Shown: in pieces, positions 17,032 through 24,950 of the stretch | Layout of the letters: each line of letters opens with the position of its first letter | Position numbering within the stretch: the first letter of the stretch is position 1 | Origin: Bacteroides sp. 214 | GTDB lineage: Bacteria; Bacteroidota; Bacteroidia; Bacteroidales; Bacteroidaceae | Reading direction: 5' to 3' | Assembly (NCBI RefSeq): GCF_010501015.1 | Contig: NZ_QVML01000004.1 | Coordinates: 1-64,000 of the forward strand | Length of the DNA: 64,000 bases | Program-made: the position numbers and the translations under genes | The notes under the pieces: generated by a model | What the model was told of the DNA's origin: nothing | Seen by the model: only the letters and a program-made list of their open reading frames with translations | Databases searched by the model: none

Positions 17032-18590
17032 ACTCTTTCACTTATATAACGCATGGCAGCTTCGGCGCAACGCTCGCCATCAATAGCAGCCGAAACGATA
17101 CCACCTGCATAACCAGCACCTTCGCCACAGGGAAATAGTCCGGCAATGTGTATGTGTTGCAGTGTGTCTTTATCCCGTACAATGCGCACAGGTGATGAGG
17201 TACGGGTTTCAACACCAATCATCAGCGCTTCGTTCGTCAGGAATCCTTTGCTCATTTTCCCAAATTGAACAAACCCTGCCGATAGTCGTTTGCTGATAAA
17301 TTCTGGTAACCAGAAGTGTAGCGGTGAAGATACCAATCCCGGAGTGTACGAACTCTCCGGCAAATCAAAACTTAGCTTTTTTCGGGTGAAATCGAGCATA
17401 CGTTGAGCCGGTGCAGTTTGTTTCATACCCCCTTGCAACCATGCTTGTCTTTCCAATTCTTCCTGAAACTCCAGCATCTTAAGTGGATTTTCACTACTCC
17501 CTGTAATATCTTCGGGACGCACTTCGACTACCATACCAGAGTTGCTCCATCGCGATCCGCGATTGGAAGGCGACATGCCGTTTACTACAATTTGTTCTGC
17601 ACCACTTGCCGCAGGCACAATGAATCCGCCCGGACACATGCAGAAGCTATATACACCACGCTCTTCTACTTGTGTTACGAAACTATATTCGGCAGCAGGC
17701 AGATATTTACCTCTTCCTTCTGCACGGTGGTATTGTAATTGGTCGATGAGTTGGGCGGGATGTTCCAAGCGCACGCCTACGGCAATACCTTTGGGCTCAA
17801 TGAAAACATTATTGGTCTGTAGCCATCGATAGACATCGCGGGCAGAATGTCCTGTCGCTAAAATAACCGCTCCTTTGAATGTTTTCCCGGTGTTGGTTTG
17901 TATACCTATGACAGTTTTCTTTTCTATCAGCAACGCATCCATGCGAGTCTCAAAATGTACCTCGCCACCACAGGCGCGAATGGTGTTTCGCATATTTTCT
18001 ATAACGCGCGGCAATTTATCTGTGCCGATGTGCGGATGTGCATCCACGCGGATATTTGTTGATGCACCGTGTTGGCAGAATACATTGAGTATCTTTTCTA
18101 CACTTCCGCGTTTCTTGCTGCGTGTGTATAATTTCCCGTCAGAATAAGCTCCTGCGCCTCCTTCTCCGAAACTGTAGTTGGATTCGGGGTTTATTTGTTG
18201 TTCACGGCTAATGAGTGCCAAGTCTTTCTTGCGTTCGCGCACATCTTTACCACGTTCTACAACAATGGGGCGGTAACCTGCTTCTATAAGGCGTAGGGCA
18301 GCGAATAGTCCACCGGGACCAGCACCAACAATAATAACTTCCGGCTTTCCTTCTACATTGGGGTAGGAGGTTTCTTGATAACCGGGGTCGGAAGGTTGCT
18401 CATCAATATATATCCGTATTGTGAGATTTACGAAGATGGTACGTTGGCGCGCGTCGATACTTCGCTTCAAGATGCGTATGGCAGTGATGCTTTTGGCATG
18501 GGCGCCTTGCTCTTGAACGAGATAATTCTTAATGCTTTGTTCGCTTACTGCTTGTTGAGGCAGAAGACGGAGTTGTATTTCTTTAATCAT
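17028..18590 (-). CDS. FAD-dependent dehydrogenase (COG2509-type)
   Basis: 520 residues. An N-terminal 80-residue ferredoxin-fold-like region is followed by a dinucleotide-binding motif (VIIVGAGPGGLFAALRL, then VERGKDVRERKKD), the segment SYSFGEGGAGAYSDGKLYTR, and a C-terminal FAD motif (GLFPCGEGAGYAGGIVSAA). This matches the widespread uncharacterised FAD-dependent dehydrogenases of bacteria, whose substrate is unknown. The gene overlaps the LuxR gene by 4 nt. Its ATG is only 10 bp from the inverted repeat of the GxxExxY element, so the element separates it from radA and may have taken over its promoter region. Confidence 0.88.
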   Translation of the reverse strand: MIKEIQLRLLPQQAVSEQSIKNYLVQEQGAHAKSITAIRILKRSIDARQRTIFVNLTIRIYIDEQPSDPGYQETSYPNVEGKPEVIIVGAGPGGLFAALRLIEAGYRPIVVERGKDVRERKKDLALISREQQINPESNYSFGEGGAGAYSDGKLYTRSKKRGSVEKILNVFCQHGASTNIRVDAHPHIGTDKLPRVIENMRNTIRACGGEVHFETRMDALLIEKKTVIGIQTNTGKTFKGAVILATGHSARDVYRWLQTNNVFIEPKGIAVGVRLEHPAQLIDQLQYHRAEGRGKYLPAAEYSFVTQVEERGVYSFCMCPGGFIVPAASGAEQIVVNGMSPSNRGSRWSNSGMVVEVRPEDITGSSENPLKMLEFQEELERQAWLQGGMKQTAPAQRMLDFTRKKLSFDLPESSYTPGLVSSPLHFWLPEFISKRLSAGFVQFGKMSKGFLTNEALMIGVETRTSSPVRIVRDKDTLQHIHIAGLFPCGEGAGYAGGIVSAAIDGERCAEAAMRYISERV

Positions 18591-18600
18591 ATTTTTTTTT

Positions 18601-19086
18601 TGAACCGCAGAGTTACGCAGAGTTGCGCAGAGTTTTTATTTTATTTGATGGACAATTCTTTTTATTCCGCTTTTAAGACTAGAACAATTGAAGTTGATGA
18701 GATATCCTAAGCGGTTATTGCTTAATTTTAGATATGTCATCAATTGAGCTGTATGTACAGGCATTAAAATATCTACGGCTTTAAGTTCAACCACAATACT
18801 ATTGCCAACTAATATGTCTATTCTGTATCCGCAATTTATTGTTTGTCCATGATAAATCACAGGTAATTCTTTTTGCCTTTCATATGGAATTCCCTCTTTA
18901 TCTAGTTCATAACAAAGGCAGAGCTCATAAGCATTCTCTAATAATCCTGGACCTAATTCCGTATGGACTTTATATGCACATCCAAGAGTTTTGTAAGCTA
19001 GCTCATTCGTCTCTTTATCGATTTCTGTCATAATTCATTTTTAATAAATAAAAACTCTGCGCAACTCCGCGTAACTCTGCGGTTCA
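18601..19086 (-). mobile_element. GxxExxY element with 40-bp terminal inverted repeats
   Basis: The left repeat (18601-18640) and right repeat (19047-19086) are inverted copies that match at 39 of 40 positions. Each begins TGAACCG and contains three 10-bp direct repeats with core CGCAGAGTT (one of the right-hand copies has CGCGGAGTT). T/A runs extend the symmetry outward by a few bases, and no target duplication is visible. The 486-bp unit carries one gene whose stop codon lies inside the left repeat. It fits exactly between the radA stop (9 bp away) and the FAD oxidoreductase start (10 bp away). No transposase is encoded, so movement would need help in trans or another route. Confidence 0.7.
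18636..19031 (-). CDS. GxxExxY protein (PD-(D/E)XK nuclease superfamily)
   Basis: 131 residues, full length for the family. The naming motif is Gly29-Leu-Leu-Glu32-Asn-Ala-Tyr35. The nuclease-type core follows: Asp72 in YRIDILV, Glu82-x-Lys84 in VVELKAV, and a conserved Gln96 in TAQLMTYL. The family (Pfam PDDEXK_3) is placed in the PD-(D/E)XK superfamily, but I know of no proven activity. All expected catalytic positions are present, so the gene is not decayed. It is the only gene between two near-identical inverted repeats, and its last codons lie in one of them. Confidence 0.9.
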   Translation of the reverse strand: MTEIDKETNELAYKTLGCAYKVHTELGPGLLENAYELCLCYELDKEGIPYERQKELPVIYHGQTINCGYRIDILVGNSIVVELKAVDILMPVHTAQLMTYLKLSNNRLGYLINFNCSSLKSGIKRIVHQIK

Positions 19087-19094
19087 AAAAATTA

Positions 19095-20462
19095 TCACCC
19101 AAAGAGCACCCGGAATGCCTCCTCCACTTTCCTTACCGGCACCAGTTCTATCTTTACATTCTTTGCATTTAGTCCTTGCAAGTTATACTTCGGCAAAATA
19201 AACTGCTTGAAACCAAGTTTCTCTGCTTCGCTGATACGTTGTTCTATGCGGCTTACTGGTCTAATCTCTCCTGATAGTCCAATCTCTCCAGCCACACAAA
19301 CACCAGACTCAATACCCGTATCCATATTCGACGAAAGAATTGCACTGATAACTCCGAGGTCTATTGCGGGGTCATTGACCCGAATTCCTCCGGCAATGTT
19401 CAGGAATACATCCTTTTGCGCCAGCTTAAAACCAACCCGTTTTTCCAAAACAGCCAATAGCATGTTCATACGCCGAATGTCAAAACCTGTTGATGAACGT
19501 TGTGGGTTGCCATATACCGCCGAACTAACCAGTGCTTGTGTCTCTATCAAAAATGGTCGCATCCCCTCTATCGCTGAGGCAATGGCAATGCCACTCATAC
19601 CTTCGTGGTCTTGCGAAAGCAGTAATTCGGATGGGTTGCTGACTTGTCGTAATCCATCCTGTCGCATTTCATAAATACCCAGCTCCGACGTACTGCCGAA
19701 ACGATTCTTAATGCTACGTAGAATGCGGTACATATAGTGTTGGTCGCCTTCGAACTGTAACACCGTATCTACAATGTGTTCCAAAACCTTTGGGCCGGCA
19801 ATGCTTCCTTCTTTATTGATATGCCCAATGAGGAGTACCGGCGTATGCGTTTCTTTGGCAAATCGAAGGATAGATGCCGAGCATTCCCTTACTTGCGAGA
19901 TGCTTCCCGGCGAAGACTCGATGCTCTCTGTAGAAACCGTTTGTATGGAATCAATAATGACTAATTGCGGACGAATATTCTTAATATGTACGTATATCTG
20001 TTCGAGCGATGTCTCGCATACAATGTAACAATTGTCCGAGATACCATGCAAGCGGTCGGCACGCAGTTTGAGCTGTCGCGCACTCTCTTCGCCCGAGACG
20101 TAAAGGATGCGATGTTGCGGCATTCGAAGTACCGTTTGCAATACAAGCGTAGATTTTCCAATGCCCGGTTCGCCACCAATCAAGACCAATGAACCCGGAA
20201 CCAGTCCGCCACCAAGCACACGGTTTAGCTCGTCATCGTTCATATTAATACGTGGTTCGTCGCCCGCCTCTATTTCGCGAAGCATTACAGGCTTAGCTTT
20301 AGGCGTTTCTATGCCCGAAACAGGGCGTTTGTTTGTCGGTTCTTTGCGTACAATTTCTTCCACATATGTGTTCCACTCTCCACACGAGGTACATTTACCT
20401 ACCCATTTAGGAGAATCTTGTCCGCAGTTGGTGCAGACGTAAACGGTCTTTTCTTTTGCCAT
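19095..20462 (-). CDS. radA: DNA repair protein RadA
   Basis: 455 residues from ATG 20462 (MAKEKTVYVCTNCG). An in-frame upstream ATG at 20585 would add 41 residues before the zinc finger and is rejected. Domains in order: C4 zinc finger (CTNCGQDSPKWVGKCTSC), RecA-like ATPase with Walker A GGEPGIGKST, the RadA-specific KNRFG motif (IKNRFGSTSELG), and a Lon-protease-like C-terminal domain. It acts in branch migration during recombinational repair. It heads the minus-strand group radA - GxxExxY - FAD oxidoreductase - LuxR gene. Confidence 0.97.
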   Translation of the reverse strand: MAKEKTVYVCTNCGQDSPKWVGKCTSCGEWNTYVEEIVRKEPTNKRPVSGIETPKAKPVMLREIEAGDEPRINMNDDELNRVLGGGLVPGSLVLIGGEPGIGKSTLVLQTVLRMPQHRILYVSGEESARQLKLRADRLHGISDNCYIVCETSLEQIYVHIKNIRPQLVIIDSIQTVSTESIESSPGSISQVRECSASILRFAKETHTPVLLIGHINKEGSIAGPKVLEHIVDTVLQFEGDQHYMYRILRSIKNRFGSTSELGIYEMRQDGLRQVSNPSELLLSQDHEGMSGIAIASAIEGMRPFLIETQALVSSAVYGNPQRSSTGFDIRRMNMLLAVLEKRVGFKLAQKDVFLNIAGGIRVNDPAIDLGVISAILSSNMDTGIESGVCVAGEIGLSGEIRPVSRIEQRISEAEKLGFKQFILPKYNLQGLNAKNVKIELVPVRKVEEAFRVLFG

Positions 20463-20617
20463 ATAACGTGCTGATTTGTCTTCGCAAATGTACGCAAAAT
20501 AATCTATACGATGGCGATAAACCATTATCAGGCTATCTACTTCTCTTTTTGTGATAATAGCCCGTTTGTAGATATAGGCTGACAAGCGTATTTAAATAAG
20601 AGTTTTAAGTAGCTTTT

Positions 20618-20705
20618 TTTCTCACTGATTTTCACTTCATTTCTCACTGACTTTTATCTCATTTCTGACTGAGTTTTGCTTCACTTTTGACTGTGTTTTT
20701 AATAC
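20618..20705. repeat. Tandem repeat array, 22-bp period, 4 units
   Basis: Units begin at 20618, 20640, 20662 and 20684, each of the form (T/C)TT(C/T)T(C/G)ACTG followed by a T-rich TTTT..TTCA part. It is the opposite-strand relative of the array at 3794-3875. It opens the gene-free region 20586-21102, which also holds a conserved block, a second array and the threonine operon promoter. Confidence 0.8.
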
Positions 20706-20850
20706 AAAATCAGTCAGAAAATTGGCTGTGAAGACCTTGTGAAGGATAAAACAGGGGGTCTTCACGCGTAACTCGCTTACCGTCATCCACTTACAGCGCT
20801 TTGTGAAGGTGAAGACCTATTTGCTAAAACTACATTTGGAATGTATATCA
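20696..20850 (-). repeat. Intergenic repeat block, copy 2 (inverted relative to 3645-3797)
   Basis: The reverse complement of about 20706-20819 matches 3671-3784 with about seven substitutions and no gaps, and weaker similarity continues to about 20850. It retains all three GGTCTTCAC-type boxes. It runs directly into the 22-bp arrays on both sides. Confidence 0.85.
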
Positions 20851-20867
20851 AGCTATTGGGTTGTCGT

Positions 20868-20972
20868 CCATAGTCTCATGCTCTGTCAGCCATAGTCTCA
20901 CGACCCGTCAGCCATAGTCTCATGACCCGTCAGCCTATGGCTCACACCCGTTCATCCATAGGCTCATGGAGC
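20868..20972. repeat. Tandem repeat array, 22-bp period, about 5 units
   Basis: Units start at 20868, 20890, 20912, 20934 and 20956 with core CCATAGTCTCA and a CCGTCAG end. Units 2 and 3 differ at one position. The same unit family, more degenerate, is at 3906-4010 on the same strand. Confidence 0.85.
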
Positions 20973-21055
20973 AACGCCCATACACTATTGAAGTGGTTGG
21001 TACACTAAAATACACAAATAATTAATAAATAGTGATAGTTTTACAATATTATTCG

Positions 21056-21063
21056 TATTTTTG
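21056..21063 (+). promoter_or_regulatory. -7 promoter element of the threonine operon
   Basis: TATTTTTG followed by C matches TAnnTTTG. It places the transcript start near 21070, upstream of the leader peptide. No strong -33 element. Confidence 0.6.
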
Positions 21064-21082
21064 CAGCACTTATCAAGTAATA

Positions 21083-21285
21083 ACGTAGAAGTAAAGGAAT
21101 AAATGACAAAATGCTATCCACATATCACGACCACGTTTATGTGTACAACCATGACCCTTTGGGGTTAAGGATAGTATTGTGTTTCTACGTGAATCACGCT
21201 TGCAGAAGGCAGGCGAAATCAAATCAAACAACATTCTTAAAACAAATTGAAATGCGCCCTGTTGAGGTGGGTTTCTCCTAAATAA
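21083..21285 (+). promoter_or_regulatory. Probable attenuator leader RNA of the threonine operon
   Basis: Nested pairings frame the leader peptide gene: ACGTAGAA (21083-21090) with TTCTACGT (21183-21190), and AATGCTATCC (21110-21119) with GGATAGTATT (21169-21178, one wobble). After these, GCTTGC/GCAGGC and a hairpin around GCGCC..GGTGGG just before the thrA start can form. A ribosome moving through the leader would break the inner pairing at its start. No classic T-run terminator is visible, so the exact switch is unclear. Confidence 0.5.
21103..21168 (+). CDS. Threonine-rich leader peptide
   Basis: A 21-codon frame starting MTKCYPHITTT and ending TTMTLWG then TAA. Seven of 21 residues are Thr, including runs of three and two, with Met, Ile and Cys nearby, all products of or related to the aspartate pathway. 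It lies 40 nt after the -7 box and 128 nt before thrA. Thr-rich leaders control thr operons by ribosome stalling in E. coli. The same logic is inferred here from composition and position. Confidence 0.65.
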   Translation: MTKCYPHITTTFMCTTMTLWG

Positions 21286-21296
21286 ATAATTAGCAA

Positions 21297-23732
21297 ATGA
21301 AAGTTATGAAATTCGGCGGAACATCCGTAGGTTCCGTGAACAGTATCTTAAACGTGAAGAAAATCGTAGAGTCGGTAAACGAGCCGGTAATTGTTGTTGT
21401 GTCTGCACTTGGTGGCATAACAGACAAGTTGATTGCCACTACCAAGATGGCAGCAGCCGGAGATACGGCTTATCAGCAAGCGTTCAACGAAATAGTAGAG
21501 CGTCACTACGATATGATTGCTAATGTAATTCCTGCAGGCAAAGCGCAAGATGCACTGAAAGATAAAGTTACTGCACTGCTTGGCGAACTGCACAATATCT
21601 ATCAAGGCATTTATCTTATAAAAGACCTTTCTCCCAAAACTTCGGATACCATCGTGAGCTATGGAGAGAGAATCTCTTCGCTTATTGCTACCGAAATAAT
21701 AGACGGAGCAAAATGGTTTGACTCTCGCTTGTTTATGAAGACAGAGAAAAAACGTTCCAAGCATCTGCTGGATACTGAGCTAACCAACGAACTGATAAAA
21801 GAAACCTTCAAAAATCTTCCTCAAGTAGCTGTGGTAGGTGGTTTTATCTCTTCAGATAAAAACACCGGAGATGTGACCAACCTTGGTCGCGGTGGTTCCG
21901 ACTATACGGCCTCTGTACTTGCAGCCGCTCTTGGTGCCTCTGTATTGGAAATATGGACTGATGTAGATGGCTTTATGACTGCCGACCCACGAGTGATTTC
22001 TGCTGCTTATGTTATTGATGAACTTAGCTATGTAGAGGCTATGGAGTTATGTAACTTTGGTGCAAAGGTGGTGTATCCGCCTACTATCTACCCGGTTTTT
22101 CATAAGCGTATACCCATTCTGATAAAAAACACCTTCAATCCCGAAGCTAAAGGAACATCCATTCTCGATAAGAAAGGTAACCCCGAAGGGAAAGCAATTA
22201 AAGGAATATCTTCTATTAACGATACCAGCTTAATTACCGTGCAAGGACTTGGTATGGTGGGTGTTATCGGTGTAAACTACCGCATCTTCCGCAAACTCGC
22301 CGAAGGTGGCATCAGCGTATTTATGGTTTCACAAGCTTCGTCGGAAAATAGCACCTCTATCGGAGTGCGCAATGATGATGCTGATCTGGCTTGCGAATTG
22401 CTCAATAAGGAGTTTGACAAGGAGATAGAGATGGGCGAGATAAACAAAGTAGTTGCCGAAAGCGGACTTGCTACCGTGGCAATTGTGGGCGAGAATATGA
22501 AGCATACACCGGGTATTGCCGGTAAATTGTTTGGTACACTGGGACGTAACGGTATCAACGTAATTGCTTGTGCACAAGGAGCTTCGGAAACTAATATCTC
22601 GTTTGTTGTCGAAGCCAAATCGTTGCGTAAGACACTCAACGTTATTCACGATTCCTTCTTCCTTTCCGAATACAAGGTACTCAACCTCTTCATCTGCGGG
22701 ACAGGTGTTGTGGGTGGTAGCTTGATTAGTCAAATACACAACCAACGTCAGAAACTGATGGACGAACGCGGGTTGAAACTCAACGTGGTAGGCATTGCCG
22801 ATCAATTCAAGGTAATGTTCAACCGTCGCGGCTTCGACTTGAGTACCTATCAGGAAGAGTTGGCAAAGAACGGTATTGAAAATACGGGTGATGCCTTGCG
22901 CGAAGGAATTATCGGCATGAATATCTTTAACTCCGTATTTGTAGATTGTACCGCCAGTGGCGCCATTGCCTCTATGTACAAAGACCTATTGGAACACAAC
23001 ATCTCGGTGGTTGCTGTGAATAAGATAGCTGCATCTTCGGCCTACGCCAATTATAAAGATTTGAAACAAACAGCGCGTCGTCGCGGTGTTAAGTATCTTT
23101 TCGAGACCAATGTAGGTGCTGGACTTCCTATCATCAAAACCATTAACGACCTGATAAATAGTGGTGATAAAATACTGAAGATAGAAGCGGTGCTTTCGGG
23201 TACGCTCAATTACATCTTCAACAAGATTAGTGCCGATATACCTTTCAGTCAAACAATTAAAATGGCGAAAGAAGAAGGTTATTCCGAACCCGACCCACGT
23301 GTGGACTTGAGTGGAACAGACGTAATCCGCAAGCTTGTAATTCTGGCGCGCGAAGCCGGTTATGCAATGGAACAGGCTGATGTAGAGAAGAACCTTTTTG
23401 TACCAGACTCTTTCTTTGAAGGTTCATTGGAAGATTTCTGGAAAAACATATCAGAACTTGATGGTGACTTTGAAACCCGCCGCCAAGTGCTCGAAAAAGA
23501 GAACAAACATTGGAAATTTGTGGCCAAGCTCGAAGATGGTAAAGCTTCTGTGGGCTTGCAGGAAGTAGATATGCAACATCCGTTTTATGCACTGGAAGGT
23601 AGCAACAATATCATTCTCATTACTACCGAGCGTTACAAAGAGTATCCGATGTTGATTCAAGGATATGGGGCTGGTGCCAGTGTAACCGCAGCCGGAGTAT
23701 TTGCCGATATTACAAGTATTGCTAACGTATAA
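21297..23732 (+). CDS. thrA: Bifunctional aspartokinase / homoserine dehydrogenase
   Basis: 811 residues, the usual length of ThrA. Residues 1-285 are the aspartokinase (KFGGTSVGSV at the N-terminus, GRGGSDYTASVLAAALGA, DVDGFMTADPR). ACT-type regulatory segments follow in the middle (GLGMVGVIGV, VSQASSENS), then homoserine dehydrogenase with its nucleotide motif (FICGTGVVGGSLI), ANKxxxA-like VAVNKIAASS, and GTLNYIFN. It makes aspartyl phosphate and later reduces aspartate semialdehyde to homoserine. It is first in an operon with the mutase-like gene and thrC, behind a predicted attenuator. Confidence 0.97.
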   Translation: MKVMKFGGTSVGSVNSILNVKKIVESVNEPVIVVVSALGGITDKLIATTKMAAAGDTAYQQAFNEIVERHYDMIANVIPAGKAQDALKDKVTALLGELHNIYQGIYLIKDLSPKTSDTIVSYGERISSLIATEIIDGAKWFDSRLFMKTEKKRSKHLLDTELTNELIKETFKNLPQVAVVGGFISSDKNTGDVTNLGRGGSDYTASVLAAALGASVLEIWTDVDGFMTADPRVISAAYVIDELSYVEAMELCNFGAKVVYPPTIYPVFHKRIPILIKNTFNPEAKGTSILDKKGNPEGKAIKGISSINDTSLITVQGLGMVGVIGVNYRIFRKLAEGGISVFMVSQASSENSTSIGVRNDDADLACELLNKEFDKEIEMGEINKVVAESGLATVAIVGENMKHTPGIAGKLFGTLGRNGINVIACAQGASETNISFVVEAKSLRKTLNVIHDSFFLSEYKVLNLFICGTGVVGGSLISQIHNQRQKLMDERGLKLNVVGIADQFKVMFNRRGFDLSTYQEELAKNGIENTGDALREGIIGMNIFNSVFVDCTASGAIASMYKDLLEHNISVVAVNKIAASSAYANYKDLKQTARRRGVKYLFETNVGAGLPIIKTINDLINSGDKILKIEAVLSGTLNYIFNKISADIPFSQTIKMAKEEGYSEPDPRVDLSGTDVIRKLVILAREAGYAMEQADVEKNLFVPDSFFEGSLEDFWKNISELDGDFETRRQVLEKENKHWKFVAKLEDGKASVGLQEVDMQHPFYALEGSNNIILITTERYKEYPMLIQGYGAGASVTAAGVFADITSIANV

Positions 23733-23743
23733 AGGTATTCGTG

Positions 23744-24949
23744 ATGAAACACCTTGTAATATTGGGAGATGGAATGGCGGATTGGGCTATTCCTGCTCTT
23801 CAAAATAAAACAATCTTGCAGCATGCTCATACTCCCTATATGGATATGCTTGCCCGGATGGGACGCAACGGATTACTGAAAACCGTAGCCGAAGGCTTTC
23901 ATCCGGGGAGCGAAGTGGCTAATCTTTCTGTCTTAGGTTACGACCTTTGCGAAATATACGAAGGAAGAGGTGTGCTCGAAGCCGCAAATATCGGTGTTGA
24001 TGTGCAACCAGGCGAAATGGCTATGCGCTGCAACCTCATAACGATAGAAGACGAAAAGATTAAGAATCATTCTGCCGGACATATAAGTAACGAAGAGGCG
24101 GACGAGCTTATTGCTTATTTACAAAAAGAACTCGGTAATGACCAAGTTGCCTTCCATACCGGTGTTTCTTACCGGCACTTGTTGGTCATAAAAGGTGGCA
24201 ACAAAGCACTTAACTGCTTTCCTCCGCATGACCATCCGGGCAAAGCATTTCGTCCGTTATTGATACAACCCGCTACCCCCGAAGCTGAAGAAACAGCTCG
24301 TTTGCTGAATGAATTGATTCTAAAATCACAGGAATTACTTAGTAATCATCCCATTAACCAAAAACGAATAGCCGAAGGAAAAGACCCTGCTAATAGTATA
24401 TGGCCGTGGTCACCGGGTTATCGCCCTAAGATGCAACCTCTATGGCAGACTTATCCGCAAATTAAAAATGGAAGTGTTATCTCTGCGGTAGACCTTATCA
24501 ATGGTATTGGCTACTACGCAGGCTTAAAACGAATAAATGTGGAAGGGGCTACCGGACTTTACAACACCAATTACGAAAATAAGGTCGCTGCCACTCTGCA
24601 AGCACTCGTAGATGACGACTTCGTCTATCTGCACGTCGAAGCTAGTGACGAAGCCGGTCATGAGGGAGATGTAAATCTAAAGATACGAACAGTAGAAGAC
24701 CTCGATAGTAAGGTGGTTGGACCTATCTATGAGGCGGTAAAGAATTGGAACGAACCTGTGTCCATTGCCGTACTACCCGATCATCCTACACCTTGCGAAC
24801 TTCGCACCCATACAGCCGAACCAGTTCCTTTTTTAATTTGGTATCCGGGTATAGAGGCAGACAACGTACAAAGTTACGATGAAGATGCTGCCAAAGACGG
24901 AGTATATGGATTATTGGAAAAGAATGAATTTATGAAGATTTTTATATAA
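23744..24949 (+). CDS. Phosphoglycerate-mutase-like protein, probable homoserine kinase of the threonine operon
   Basis: 401 residues from ATG 23744 (GTG 23741 is also in frame). It belongs to the cofactor-independent phosphoglycerate mutase / alkaline phosphatase superfamily of archaeal ApgM type: LVILGDGMADW at the N-terminus with the metal Asp, SEVANLSVLGYD with the probable nucleophile Ser, and the metal-ligand segments HVEASDEAGHEGD and VLPDHPTP. It lies between thrA and thrC, where a homoserine kinase (thrB) is needed, and no GHMP-type thrB is in the operon. From memory, relatives in this position have been proposed or shown to replace ThrB in Bacteroides. Here the role is inferred from the operon. 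Confidence 0.8.
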   Translation: MKHLVILGDGMADWAIPALQNKTILQHAHTPYMDMLARMGRNGLLKTVAEGFHPGSEVANLSVLGYDLCEIYEGRGVLEAANIGVDVQPGEMAMRCNLITIEDEKIKNHSAGHISNEEADELIAYLQKELGNDQVAFHTGVSYRHLLVIKGGNKALNCFPPHDHPGKAFRPLLIQPATPEAEETARLLNELILKSQELLSNHPINQKRIAEGKDPANSIWPWSPGYRPKMQPLWQTYPQIKNGSVISAVDLINGIGYYAGLKRINVEGATGLYNTNYENKVAATLQALVDDDFVYLHVEASDEAGHEGDVNLKIRTVEDLDSKVVGPIYEAVKNWNEPVSIAVLPDHPTPCELRTHTAEPVPFLIWYPGIEADNVQSYDEDAAKDGVYGLLEKNEFMKIFI

Positions 24950-24950
24950 G

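Noticed and set aside
18601..19086. Classical insertion sequence
   Set aside because: It has inverted repeats but no transposase and no visible target duplication, so it is listed as an unclassified mobile-like element instead.
20463..20585. Longer RadA start at 20585
   Set aside because: It would place 41 unrelated residues before the zinc finger that normally begins the protein. ATG 20462 gives the standard N-terminus.
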